From: CAYQNU01 sp964419055
GTDB taxonomy: Bacteria; Bacteroidota; Bacteroidia; Flavobacteriales_D; Parvicellaceae
Length of the DNA stretch: 64,000 nt
Assembly: GCA_964419055.1 (NCBI GenBank)
Contig: CAYQNU010000019.1
Location: forward strand, 14,807-78,806
Direction: 5' to 3'
Position numbers and translations under genes: made by a program. This document shows positions 18,756-27,569 of this stretch, piece after piece (the first letter of the stretch is position 1; each line of letters opens with the position of its first letter). The notes below the pieces were generated by a model. It was not told the DNA's origin, ran no database searches, and saw nothing but the letters and a program-made list of their open reading frames with translations.

Positions 18756-19445
18756 CTAAATATGTAGCCCACATTCTGTTTTGGCTAATCCTACCCATCT
18801 ACCTTCCCTTGCTGCGCCTTTTACGGTGCAATGTTTACACCCAATTGAATTATATCCTTCGGCAACTAATGGGTGAAAAGGTAGGTCATGTTCTTTGATG
18901 TAATCATTTCTTTGTTCAACTGTAACCTCCAAAATTGGATAAAACCGAAGTACATCTCCTTTCATTTCAAAAACATTCAAACCTTTTCGATGTTCATTTT
19001 GATTCTTCATTAACCCGGATGCCCAAACTTTATATTGACCTGTAATGGCCGACAATGGCTCAACTTTATTTATGGAGCAACACAAATCAGGATCTGTTTT
19101 CCACGTTTGATCATCTTGCGTAAATTTATTTTTCCATTCTTCTGGTTTAATATCAACTACTTTCAAGTGATATTGATCTGTAAGTAATTTTTTATAGATT
19201 AATGTTTCTTCAAAATGATAGGTTGTGTCAATGAAATGGACAACTTGCTTACCTTCTGTTAATGTGCAGAATAGATGAAGAAAATAAGCTGAATTTGCAG
19301 CAAATGAAGAGGTTAAAAGAACCTCGTTATAATCAAAATCTTTATATAATTCAACAATACGTTGTTCAGCTGTTAATGGCAAATACCGCGCATTTAGTTC
19401 ATCGATATCGATTGCTGATTTACTTTTTTCTTGGATTATACTCAT
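18756..19445 (-). CDS. cysH: phosphoadenylyl/adenylyl-sulfate reductase, Fe-S (APS-reductase) type
   Basis: A 229-residue assimilatory sulfate-reduction enzyme (APS or PAPS to sulfite, thioredoxin-dependent). The C-terminal ECGLH (224-228) carries the catalytic Cys. The paired cysteines Cys122-Cys123 and Cys203-x2-Cys206 are the [4Fe-4S] ligands that mark the APS-type enzyme. One oddity: the usual arginine-rich GLRRxQS substrate loop reads GLMKNQNEHR. No other sulfate-assimilation gene lies nearby. A good TTG-N20-TAATTTTG promoter lies upstream. Confidence 0.92.
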   Translation of the reverse strand: MSIIQEKSKSAIDIDELNARYLPLTAEQRIVELYKDFDYNEVLLTSSFAANSAYFLHLFCTLTEGKQVVHFIDTTYHFEETLIYKKLLTDQYHLKVVDIKPEEWKNKFTQDDQTWKTDPDLCCSINKVEPLSAITGQYKVWASGLMKNQNEHRKGLNVFEMKGDVLRFYPILEVTVEQRNDYIKEHDLPFHPLVAEGYNSIGCKHCTVKGAAREGRWVGLAKTECGLHI

Positions 19446-19476
19446 TTGTAATTTCTATTTAAGGGTAAAAGTTGCA

Positions 19477-19507
19477 CAAAATTAGTAGCAAAAGATGTAT
19501 TAACCAA
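19477..19507 (-). promoter_or_regulatory. cysH promoter
   Basis: On the minus strand TTG (19505-19507), 20 bases, then TAATTTTG (19477-19484), an exact match to the Bacteroidota pattern. It leaves a leader of about 25 bases before the 19445 start. Confidence 0.6.
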
Positions 19508-19583
19508 TTTAAAAAAAGATTTTGATTTAATTTAGTTATAACCAACAAACCAAACGAGTGTAAACTTCTCGCCCATTTAGTCA

Positions 19584-19615
19584 TAAAAAAAAGCATCTAG
19601 GTATTCTAGATGCTT
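19584..19615 (-). terminator. terminator of tRNA-Lys
   Basis: Perfect 10-bp stem AAGCATCTAG (19591-19600)/CTAGATGCTT (19606-19615) with a 5-base loop, followed on the minus strand by a U-run from the A-tract at 19584-19590. Confidence 0.85.
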
Positions 19616-19629
19616 TAGTTTTTTTTCAG

Positions 19630-19702
19630 TGATCCGTCTGGGGCTCGAACCCAGGACCCCAACATTAAAAGTGTTGTGCTCTACCGACTGAGCTAACGAA
19701 TC
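19630..19702 (-). tRNA. tRNA-Lys (anticodon UUU)
   Basis: The minus strand folds as a 73-base cloverleaf: acceptor GATTCGT/ACGGATC (one T-G pair) with discriminator A, D-stem GCTC/GAGC, anticodon stem CAACA/TGTTG with loop CTTTTAA (anticodon TTT), and T-arm CTGGG-TTCGAGC-CCCAG. The 3' CCA is not encoded and must be added. It has its own promoter and terminator. Confidence 0.96.
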
Positions 19703-19720
19703 ATTTTTTTATTGCGGCTG

Positions 19721-19750
19721 CAAAGATACTTGCAATATTTTATTCTGCAA
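19721..19750 (-). promoter_or_regulatory. tRNA-Lys promoter
   Basis: TTG (19748-19750), exactly 19 bases, then TATCTTTG (19721-19728) on the minus strand, about 19 bases before the tRNA 5' end. This is the best Bacteroidota-type promoter in the window. Confidence 0.72.
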
Positions 19751-19929
19751 GTGTGTTGAGTGTTTTTTTTAAATATATTTTCACCCGACTACATTAAACC
19801 AATGTTAATCAATTACATATATCATTATAAATCTTTTAAAAAAATCAATTTTATTCAATTTAAAGAATCTCAATTTTCTTTCACTTATTCATTTACGTTT
19901 ATTTGATGGCAAATATTAATTCTAATTGA
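19751..19929. other. AT-rich intergenic stretch
   Basis: The rest of the 514-base gap between cysH and the cytochrome gene: very AT-rich, with no gene or clear repeat that I can see. Confidence 0.5.
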
Positions 19930-19937
19930 TAATTTTG
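19930..19937 (+). promoter_or_regulatory. possible -7 box for the cytochrome lipoprotein
   Basis: TAATTTTG matches TAnnTTTG; a second copy at 19950-19957 is too close to the start. A TTG lies 24 bases upstream (19903-19905), a little far. Confidence 0.35.
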
Positions 19938-19959
19938 GGGTAATTAACTTAATTTTGAT

Positions 19960-20280
19960 ATGAAACATCTTCTTACTTCCTCATTACTCATTGCCATTTT
20001 ATTCTCTTCTTGTAAAAAAGATGACGTAACATGTAACGGTTCCACACCAACCTACAACAGTTCAGTAAAACAAATTTTAGATAGCAAATGTATGTCATGT
20101 CACGGCAGTGGTTCTTCTGACGGAGATTACAGCAATTACTCTAAACTGTCACCTATTTTGACAAGTGGTAAATTTGAGGAAGAAGTTTTAACAAAAAAAT
20201 CGATGCCACAAGGTGGTTCATTGTCTTCCGACCAATTATCTACTTTAAGATGTTGGGTTGATAATGGCTTTCCTCAATAA
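19960..20280 (+). CDS. c-type cytochrome lipoprotein
   Basis: A 106-residue lipoprotein: signal peptide MKHLLTSSLLIAILFSS with the lipidated Cys at 18. One haem-binding motif CMSCH (44-48) and a likely sixth ligand Met82 in KSMPQGG; the C-terminal RCWVDNGFPQ is typical of single-haem planctomycete/Bacteroidota cytochrome domains. Two further Cys (25 and near 97) may form a disulfide. Probably an electron carrier or haem sensor on the periplasmic side of a membrane. It stands alone. Confidence 0.88.
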   Translation: MKHLLTSSLLIAILFSSCKKDDVTCNGSTPTYNSSVKQILDSKCMSCHGSGSSDGDYSNYSKLSPILTSGKFEEEVLTKKSMPQGGSLSSDQLSTLRCWVDNGFPQ

Positions 20281-20348
20281 TGATATAAACCAACATAATT
20301 TCGTTAATAATTAAAAATCATAAGAGTGACTTGAATAGAGTCTGATAC

Positions 20349-20356
20349 TAATTTTG
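20349..20356 (+). promoter_or_regulatory. possible -7 box for the GH3 fusion gene
   Basis: TAATTTTG, with a TTG 15 bases upstream (20331-20333), shorter than ideal. The leader would be about 43 bases. Confidence 0.35.
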
Positions 20357-20405
20357 AATCGAAGTGTTATAGAAACATAACATGACTTCCATTTTTAATT
20401 AGCCA

Positions 20406-23400
20406 ATGATACATTTTCGAATTCTTTTTTTAGTTTTGGGTTGTTTAACAGTTCTTCTGTTGAGTTCTCTTTCATTTAATAAATCTTTTCTAAACAACCT
20501 TGAATCTTCGGGACTTCCGCGCCCGAAAGAGGCTGTGTTTATAAATGTAATCAATGCCAAATGGGCCGACAGTACACTACGTACAATGACGTTGGATGAG
20601 AAAATTGGTCAACTATTTATGGTTGCGGCTTACAGTAATCGAGCAGATTCTCACGAAGAAGAATTATCTAAATTGGTAAAAGAGAATAAAATTGGTGGAC
20701 TCATATTTTTCCAAGGAAATCCCACAAAACAAGCCCTCATAACCAATCGATTGCAACGTTTATCAAAAATTCCTCTTTACATTTCTATTGATGGTGAATG
20801 GGGTTTGGCTATGCGTTTGGACAGCACGCATAAATTCCCTAAACAAATGACGTTGGGGGCCATAGAAAATGACCAACTCATTTATGAAATGGGGAAACTA
20901 ATGGCCAAACAATGTAAGAGACTAGGAATTCACATCAATTTTGCCCCGGTGGCAGATGTTAATAATAATGCAAACAATCCGGTTATCAATTTTAGGTCAT
21001 TTGGTGAGGATAAATTTTTGGTTACTCAAAAGTGTCTAGCATACATGAAAGGGATGCAAGACCAAGGTATAATGGCCAATGCAAAACATTTTCCGGGACA
21101 TGGTGATACAGATACAGATTCGCATTTAGAATTACCCACAGTCAATCACGATAGAAATCGATTAGACAGCATTGAACTGTATCCATTTAAACACTTAATT
21201 GATAGCGGACTAGGCAGCATAATGGTAGCCCATCTTCACATTCCAACTTTGGATAACGCTCCCAATAGAGCTACCACATTATCAAAAAGGGTGGTGACTG
21301 ATTTATTGCAAGACAATCTTCATTTTAAAGGCCTTATTTTTACGGATGCGCTGAATATGAAAGGCGTAAGCAACTATTATCAACCAGGAATGGTGGATGT
21401 TGAGGCATTAATAGCCGGTAATGATGTATTATTGTTTGCCGAGAATATTCCTAAAGCCATAGAAGAAATTAAAAAGGCTATTTCGGATGGTCGTCTGTCT
21501 CAAAAAGATATCGATGAACATTGCAGAAAAATACTTATGGCTAAAAGATGGTCGGGTTTGCATAAATACAAATCCATTAATACAACATCAATTACGGCAG
21601 ATTTAAATGATAATGCATCCAAATTATTAAATAAAAAAATATATGCTGAAGCCTTAACGCTTATCAAAAATCAAAATGCCATTTTACCTATCAAAGGATT
21701 AAAATCAAAAAAAATAGCTGTGGTTGAATTGGGAATTGAAAAAAAATCAACTTTTGCCGTTACGACCGATTTATATTGCAGAAATCAATACTTCAACTTC
21801 AAGATAAACGAAACTACCGACAGCCTTAAATTGGTAGAATTCAATCAACAATTGACACCCTTTAATTGTGTTATCATTTCAGTTGGTAATTTAAGCCATC
21901 GAGTGGCTGAAAATTATGGTTTCAACAAAAAAGTTGACGCGTTTATTGCTCAACTAAAAAGTCAAAATAAAACCGTCATTTTAAATTTTCCAGGAAACCC
22001 TTATGCTCTAAAGGATAGTAAATCACTGGCCAACGCTGATGCTGTTTTAATTGGTTATGAAGAAAATAATGACGTTTTACATCTTTCTTCTCAAGTGATC
22101 TTTGGAGGCTTGAATGTAAAAGGTAAACTGCCCGTAAGTATTGACCCCATCTACAAAAAAGGAATAGGCATTAAATTGAAAGAGAAAATTCGATTCAACT
22201 ATCCTACTTCTTATGAAGAAGTGGGCCTCTCTTCATCAGATTTTGTGTACATCGATTCAATAATCAATAAAGCCATCAAAGATACCGTATTCCCGGGTTG
22301 TCAAATTTTAGCGGCTAAAAATGGCCAAGTTTTTTATTACAAAAGTTTTGGATATCATACGTATGATTCAACCTCCAAAAAAGTTGAAAACACCGATATT
22401 TATGATTTGGCTAGTATCACCAAAATAGCCAGCAGTACTGCCGCTTTGATGAAATTGCAATCAGAAGGATTAATTCATGTGGACTCTTCATTAGCTACTT
22501 ATATGAAAGATATTGTAGATTCTACTTCATATGCTACCATAAAACTTAAGGAAATGTTGTGTCATCAAGCTGGGCTGGTAACTTGGATACCTTTTTATAA
22601 TAGAACCATGTCTAAAGGCACTCACAAACCGGAGTTTTATTCAACCACAAAAACAGATAAATACAACTGGCGTGTTGCAGAGAATTTATACATCACCTCT
22701 TCTTATCGTGATACCATAATTAAACGCATTGTAGAAACCAAATTGGGGGCTAAAAAATACCTCTACAGTGATTTAGGTTATTATTTTATGAATGAAATCA
22801 TTCAACGAAAAACCAAATTGACACAGGACGTTTATATGGATGAAAACTTCTACAAACCACTTGGGTTATCAAATATTGGCTACAAGCCTCGCGAAAAATG
22901 GGATATTTCCAGAATTCCTCCAACCGAAAACGACAAAACGTTTAGAAAACAACAAATTCATGCAGATGTGCACGATCAAGGAGCCGCTATGTTAGATGGT
23001 GTAGCTGGACACGCAGGTCTTTTTTCTAATGCTAATGATTTGGCTGTAATGATGCAATTGTTTATGCAATATGGAACTTATGGTGGTGAGCGATATTATG
23101 ATGAAGAAACCGGTAAATTATTTACAAGTTCGCCCTATTACAAAACCAGCACTAAAAACAGACGTGGGATTGGCTTTGATAAAGCAGTTACAGGCGGTGG
23201 TGATGGTCCAACTTGTACGGGGTGTTCTTCAGCCAAAAGTTTTGGTCACAGCGGTTTTACAGGCACCATAACTTGGGCTGATCCCGAGAATGGTTTTGTA
23301 TATGTTTTCTTATCCAATCGCGTTTATACAGACGCTGAAAACCACAAAATCATCAAAGAAGGCATTCGATCAAAAGTGCAACATCAACTTCTTAAAGCAG

Positions 23401-23417
23401 CCAATAAAATTAAATAA
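20406..23417 (+). CDS. GH3 beta-N-acetylhexosaminidase fused to a beta-lactamase-fold serine hydrolase
   Basis: A 1003-residue protein with an N-terminal hydrophobic segment (signal or anchor). Residues about 45-390 are a NagZ-like GH3 domain: KHFPGHGDTDTDSH contains the Asp/His catalytic dyad loop and FTDALNM the nucleophile Asp. A GH3 C-terminal-like domain follows (about 400-590). Residues about 605-1000 are a class-C beta-lactamase/DD-peptidase fold with SITK (SxxK, near 667), YSD and HSG motifs. NagZ-type enzymes remove GlcNAc from muropeptides and the serine-hydrolase half often acts on D-Ala peptides, so peptidoglycan processing or recycling is a reasonable inference. This fusion is known in Bacteroidota. 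Confidence 0.92.
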   Translation: MIHFRILFLVLGCLTVLLLSSLSFNKSFLNNLESSGLPRPKEAVFINVINAKWADSTLRTMTLDEKIGQLFMVAAYSNRADSHEEELSKLVKENKIGGLIFFQGNPTKQALITNRLQRLSKIPLYISIDGEWGLAMRLDSTHKFPKQMTLGAIENDQLIYEMGKLMAKQCKRLGIHINFAPVADVNNNANNPVINFRSFGEDKFLVTQKCLAYMKGMQDQGIMANAKHFPGHGDTDTDSHLELPTVNHDRNRLDSIELYPFKHLIDSGLGSIMVAHLHIPTLDNAPNRATTLSKRVVTDLLQDNLHFKGLIFTDALNMKGVSNYYQPGMVDVEALIAGNDVLLFAENIPKAIEEIKKAISDGRLSQKDIDEHCRKILMAKRWSGLHKYKSINTTSITADLNDNASKLLNKKIYAEALTLIKNQNAILPIKGLKSKKIAVVELGIEKKSTFAVTTDLYCRNQYFNFKINETTDSLKLVEFNQQLTPFNCVIISVGNLSHRVAENYGFNKKVDAFIAQLKSQNKTVILNFPGNPYALKDSKSLANADAVLIGYEENNDVLHLSSQVIFGGLNVKGKLPVSIDPIYKKGIGIKLKEKIRFNYPTSYEEVGLSSSDFVYIDSIINKAIKDTVFPGCQILAAKNGQVFYYKSFGYHTYDSTSKKVENTDIYDLASITKIASSTAALMKLQSEGLIHVDSSLATYMKDIVDSTSYATIKLKEMLCHQAGLVTWIPFYNRTMSKGTHKPEFYSTTKTDKYNWRVAENLYITSSYRDTIIKRIVETKLGAKKYLYSDLGYYFMNEIIQRKTKLTQDVYMDENFYKPLGLSNIGYKPREKWDISRIPPTENDKTFRKQQIHADVHDQGAAMLDGVAGHAGLFSNANDLAVMMQLFMQYGTYGGERYYDEETGKLFTSSPYYKTSTKNRRGIGFDKAVTGGGDGPTCTGCSSAKSFGHSGFTGTITWADPENGFVYVFLSNRVYTDAENHKIIKEGIRSKVQHQLLKAANKIK

Positions 23418-23495
23418 ATTTGGATCTATTCTTATTTGATTGAGCGGGTTATATTCTCATTTTTTAGGCTGTTTGTTTCTGAAAATAATAACTCA

Positions 23496-26400
23496 CTATA
23501 AGTCACCATCCTCTTCTTCAATCGTTGTACAAACGTGACCTTTAGCTTTTTTAGGTACAACCTTTTGGGTAGAGGCACCATTACTTTTGGCTTCCAACAT
23601 TTTGTTGATGATGCGTGCACGTTCTTCTTGAATTTCTTTACGCATTTTCAAATCACGCTCGCTATCAAAATAAATAATACCATCTACCAGCGTTTTGTCA
23701 GCCTTGGCATAAATACTCATTGGATTATCGGTCCAAATAACAATATCAGCATCTTTACCTACTTTAATGCTTCCCATACGATCATCTAAATGCAATAATT
23801 TGGCTGGATTTAAGGTCACCAGTTTCAAAGCGTTTTCTTCTGAAATACCTCCATATTTAATCACTTTTGCTGCTTCTTGATTCAATCTTCTTCCCATTTC
23901 AGCATCATCAGAATTGATGGCAGTAACTATTCCCATCTGATTCATTAAAGAGGCATTATAAGGAATGGCATCGTTTACCTCAAACTTATAAGCCCACCAA
24001 TCGGCAAATGTAGAAGCGCCTGCCCCGTGTTCCTTCATTTTATCGGCTACTTTATAACCTTCCAAAATGTGTGTAAAGGTGTTTACAGTAAAGCCCATTG
24101 AATCGGCAACATGCATCAACATATTGATTTCAGATTGAACATAAGAGTGACACGAAATGAATCGTTTGGAATTCAAAATTTCTACTAAAGCATCTAATTG
24201 GATGTCTCTTTTAGGGGCTTTCAATAATTCCTTTTTCTTACCGGTAGTTTGCTCATATAGTTTCCAACTGCGTTCATATTCTTTAGCTCTAATGAATGCA
24301 TCGTAATAAATTTGCTCAACTCCCATTCTTGATTGCGGAAAACGAATGGTATTGTAAGACCCCCAATTGGATTGTTTTACATTTTCTCCCAATGCAAATT
24401 TGATGTATCCTTGAGCATTTTCAATTTTCATTTCCTCAGGTGTTTTCCCCCATCGCAATTTTATTAAAGCACTTTGTCCTCCAACAGGATTGGCCGAACC
24501 GTGCAACAATTGAACAGCGGTAACTCCACCTGCCAATTGGCGGTAAATGTTGATATCGTAATTAGAAATAACATCACCGATTCTCACTTCAGATGTCACC
24601 GCATTAGAACCTTCATTTACCCCTTTGTGAATACCAATATGGGAGTGTTCGTCAATAATTCCAGGGGTAACATGTTTCCCTGTGGCATCAATAACAATGG
24701 TAGCCTTGTCTACTACATCCAATACTTTTGCGATAGCCGAAATTTTACCATCTCTAATAAGAATATCTGCTTTGATAATGCCTTCTGCCTCGCAAGTCCA
24801 AACAGTAGCATTTTTAATCAATACAGGCACTTGTTTTGGCAATGAATCCCAACCATATGCTTGCATTGGATACATAAATTTATTCATCGGTATGGAATCT
24901 AACTTACTGCTGTCTGAATCATTTTTAACCTTATTTTTTTCCTTACGAATAGCCGTCCATTCCATCCATTCGCCACTTGGTAATTGGCCTTTTCCATCCC
25001 AAGATCCAGAATCAAAATTGATGTTACCACTTAACCTATAAGCACCTTCTACCAATGTATAACTCAAATTGATAAAGTTTTTCTCTGATTTAATGGACAC
25101 ATCTACTTTCTTCTTTTGGGTCACTTTAAAAGGTCTTCCTGTAATTTTATCAATCACCAAATCTCCACTTTTTGCTATACTATCAGCAATGATGTCATAG
25201 ACCAATTGTGCCTTTGGTTTTTCAACGCTTCCATCTACTTTTAAGGTTCGAATAATTTGGTTTACGTTTAAGCTATATTCACCCCTAATATCTACCAAAT
25301 CCATTGAAGCAACTATATATTTTGTTCCCTTCACCCAATTTTCATAAAGTATTGTTTTTTCTTTAAAAATATCATCTGAAGTGATTAAAAAATTGGCTAT
25401 TTTACCTACTTCTAAACTTCCCACTTTATCAAAAATATTTAATTGTTGAGCGGGCTTTTTAGTCAAAGCATCTAATGCACTGTTTTTTGGTAATCCTCGT
25501 TCAACAGCTAATCTTAAATTGGCTAAAAAATCAGCATCTTTATCCAACTGAGATGCTGTGATGGTAAAATCAAATCCGGCATCATACATCATTTTTAAAT
25601 TATTTGGCGCTAATTCCCAATGTTTTAAATCTCGCAAGGTTACATACATGGCATTCAAAGGATCTTCTACATCATAAGCCTTTGGGAAATTTACAGGAAT
25701 TACTAAGGTAGGTTTAAATCCTTTCAAAGCATTTATTTCTTGATATTCGTCACCTTTGCCTACAAAGATGAAATTTTTGTTGAACTCTGCTCCAATACGG
25801 TGAGCTCTTAGAATTGACAAACATTCGTCTACATGAAAATAGGCGGGTAAATTGGCTCTGTTTAATTGAGCTTCAAGAGACAAATTTAAGGGCTCTGTTT
25901 TTTTATGCTGTTCATAGTAAGATACATCATAAAAATATTGTCTTAACAAAGCAATAGCCCCCATCATGGATGATGGATACTGCTGATTAGATGTACCTTT
26001 TCTAAAGGAAAAGTTTGAGGCAGCATTTTCAATTAAAAATAGGTTCTTTTGTTGATCATCCAAAACCACCACGGATGCTTGACCTCTCACAATTCCATCT
26101 TGTTGGTGGGTTAATGCCGTACCAAAACCAAGTTTTCTTATTTCTTCCGCTTTCTTGGCATCATAACTAAAAATAGGGGCTAAATTGTTCTCTGGCTTTA
26201 CCGCTTCGTTCCAATAATAAGGTCCTTGTTTAGAAGTTTCGTATTGAGGCGTTTCACCTCTTCCTGAAGGTTTGGCTTCCGCCACTCCAAAATTTGAAAC
26301 TACTTCTATAAAAGATGGATAAACATGTTTTCCTTTAAGATCTATTTCGATAGCATTGTCGGGCAATTTTGTTTTGGCACCCACATAAATTATGTGTTCT

Positions 26401-26588
26401 TTTTGAATCATGATCATCCCTTTTTCTATAAGTACATCACCTGAAACATGAATGTTGGCATTCGAAAAAACGGTTATTGAAAAATTCTTTTCATGGGGTC
26501 CATTGGTGGCAAAATTAGTTTGTCCCTGAACCGATATAAAAAGAAGGGATGAAATAATGAAAAGAAACGTATATCCTATTGACTTCAT
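23496..26588 (-). CDS. tandem amidohydrolase-superfamily protein, secreted
   Basis: A 1030-residue protein with a signal peptide (MKSIGYTFLFIISSLLFISVQGQ). It contains two amidohydrolase units. The C-terminal unit has the metal-binding HxH in TPGIIDEHSHIGIH, then VHRGSANPVGG-like VQLLHGSANPVGGQ, SCHSY, and a terminal INSDDAEMGRR Asp motif, so it should be active. The N-terminal unit (about 30-440) keeps the beta-sandwich and barrel outline (GKHVYPSFIEVVSNFG, KVGSLEVGKIANFLI) but lacks HxH at the expected site and looks catalytically dead. A segment near 480-600 bridges the two. Related proteins are called imidazolonepropionase-like; the substrate is unknown, possibly a peptide. Confidence 0.88.
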   Translation of the reverse strand: MKSIGYTFLFIISSLLFISVQGQTNFATNGPHEKNFSITVFSNANIHVSGDVLIEKGMIMIQKEHIIYVGAKTKLPDNAIEIDLKGKHVYPSFIEVVSNFGVAEAKPSGRGETPQYETSKQGPYYWNEAVKPENNLAPIFSYDAKKAEEIRKLGFGTALTHQQDGIVRGQASVVVLDDQQKNLFLIENAASNFSFRKGTSNQQYPSSMMGAIALLRQYFYDVSYYEQHKKTEPLNLSLEAQLNRANLPAYFHVDECLSILRAHRIGAEFNKNFIFVGKGDEYQEINALKGFKPTLVIPVNFPKAYDVEDPLNAMYVTLRDLKHWELAPNNLKMMYDAGFDFTITASQLDKDADFLANLRLAVERGLPKNSALDALTKKPAQQLNIFDKVGSLEVGKIANFLITSDDIFKEKTILYENWVKGTKYIVASMDLVDIRGEYSLNVNQIIRTLKVDGSVEKPKAQLVYDIIADSIAKSGDLVIDKITGRPFKVTQKKKVDVSIKSEKNFINLSYTLVEGAYRLSGNINFDSGSWDGKGQLPSGEWMEWTAIRKEKNKVKNDSDSSKLDSIPMNKFMYPMQAYGWDSLPKQVPVLIKNATVWTCEAEGIIKADILIRDGKISAIAKVLDVVDKATIVIDATGKHVTPGIIDEHSHIGIHKGVNEGSNAVTSEVRIGDVISNYDINIYRQLAGGVTAVQLLHGSANPVGGQSALIKLRWGKTPEEMKIENAQGYIKFALGENVKQSNWGSYNTIRFPQSRMGVEQIYYDAFIRAKEYERSWKLYEQTTGKKKELLKAPKRDIQLDALVEILNSKRFISCHSYVQSEINMLMHVADSMGFTVNTFTHILEGYKVADKMKEHGAGASTFADWWAYKFEVNDAIPYNASLMNQMGIVTAINSDDAEMGRRLNQEAAKVIKYGGISEENALKLVTLNPAKLLHLDDRMGSIKVGKDADIVIWTDNPMSIYAKADKTLVDGIIYFDSERDLKMRKEIQEERARIINKMLEAKSNGASTQKVVPKKAKGHVCTTIEEEDGDL

Positions 26589-26650
26589 AAAAAATGATTG
26601 TATTTTTGTATCGAAAAATAAAATTTAACGGGCGAATTTACTGAATACTA

Positions 26651-27430
26651 TTGAGACATACAATAAAAGCATATATCCAATATAAATTATCTGCAAAAAA
26701 CAGACACGGTGTACATTCACCATTTGTTTATAATTTGATGGAAGATGTATTTTCCCCTCATAAACGATATTACCCATTTGAGGCTTTGGAATTAGTGCGA
26801 TCAAAGCTTAAAACCAATCATTCTATAATATCTGTGACGGATTTGGGTGCTGGTTCTAAAAAACTTAAATCCAATCAACGCGCCATTTCTACAATTGCAA
26901 AAACTTCATTAAAAAGAAAAAAATATTGTGAAATAGTGTTTCGTCTAGCTAACAAAACGGGTGCTAATACTATTTTGGAGTTGGGAACTTCGCTTGGAAT
27001 TACTACTGGTTACCTGGGAAAAGCAAGAAGAAATGCGCGAATATATACCTTGGAAGGATGTCCTGAAATAGCAAAAATTGCGAAAGAAAATTTCAAATTA
27101 TTAATGCTTCCGCAAATAGAAACAATCGTTGGAAATTTTGATGATACGCTTGGAGCTGTATTATTGAAAGAAACTTCTTTTGATTTCATTTTTATAGATG
27201 GAAATCATCAAAAGGAGGCTACCTTACGATATTTCAATCAAATGCTACCCTATATTAATGAACATTCGGTTATTATATTTGATGATATACATTGGTCTGC
27301 GGATATGGAATCTGCATGGAATACGATTATTCAAAACGAACAACTCACCGTTACCATTGATCTATTTGAAATGGGTATTGTTTTTTTTAGAAAGGAACAA
27401 AAAAAACAACATTTTGTGTTGAAGGTATGA
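26651..27430 (+). CDS. class I SAM-dependent methyltransferase
   Basis: A 259-residue protein. SAM motif I is ILELGTSLGITTGYL (109-122), with the acidic strand-2 end in YTLEGCPEIA and motif IV in FDFIFIDGNHQKEATLRYF, typical of the O-methyltransferase-like Methyltransf_24 group. The TTG start at 26651 is chosen to keep the N-terminal KNRHGVHSPFVYNL block, which I recall as conserved in Bacteroidota members; the first ATG comes at codon 30. It is divergent from the amidohydrolase gene. The target is unknown. Confidence 0.82.
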   Translation: MRHTIKAYIQYKLSAKNRHGVHSPFVYNLMEDVFSPHKRYYPFEALELVRSKLKTNHSIISVTDLGAGSKKLKSNQRAISTIAKTSLKRKKYCEIVFRLANKTGANTILELGTSLGITTGYLGKARRNARIYTLEGCPEIAKIAKENFKLLMLPQIETIVGNFDDTLGAVLLKETSFDFIFIDGNHQKEATLRYFNQMLPYINEHSVIIFDDIHWSADMESAWNTIIQNEQLTVTIDLFEMGIVFFRKEQKKQHFVLKV

Positions 27431-27569
27431 TAAATAAATGAAATTATATTTCCCATTTTTGGGAAGTTTGTTAAACATAAAACAAGTTTTTCAACTTATT
27501 CCTAATTTAAAATATATGTCATTAAAGTATTTTCTTTCGGAATTGATTTTTTTGTAATTAATGAATGTA

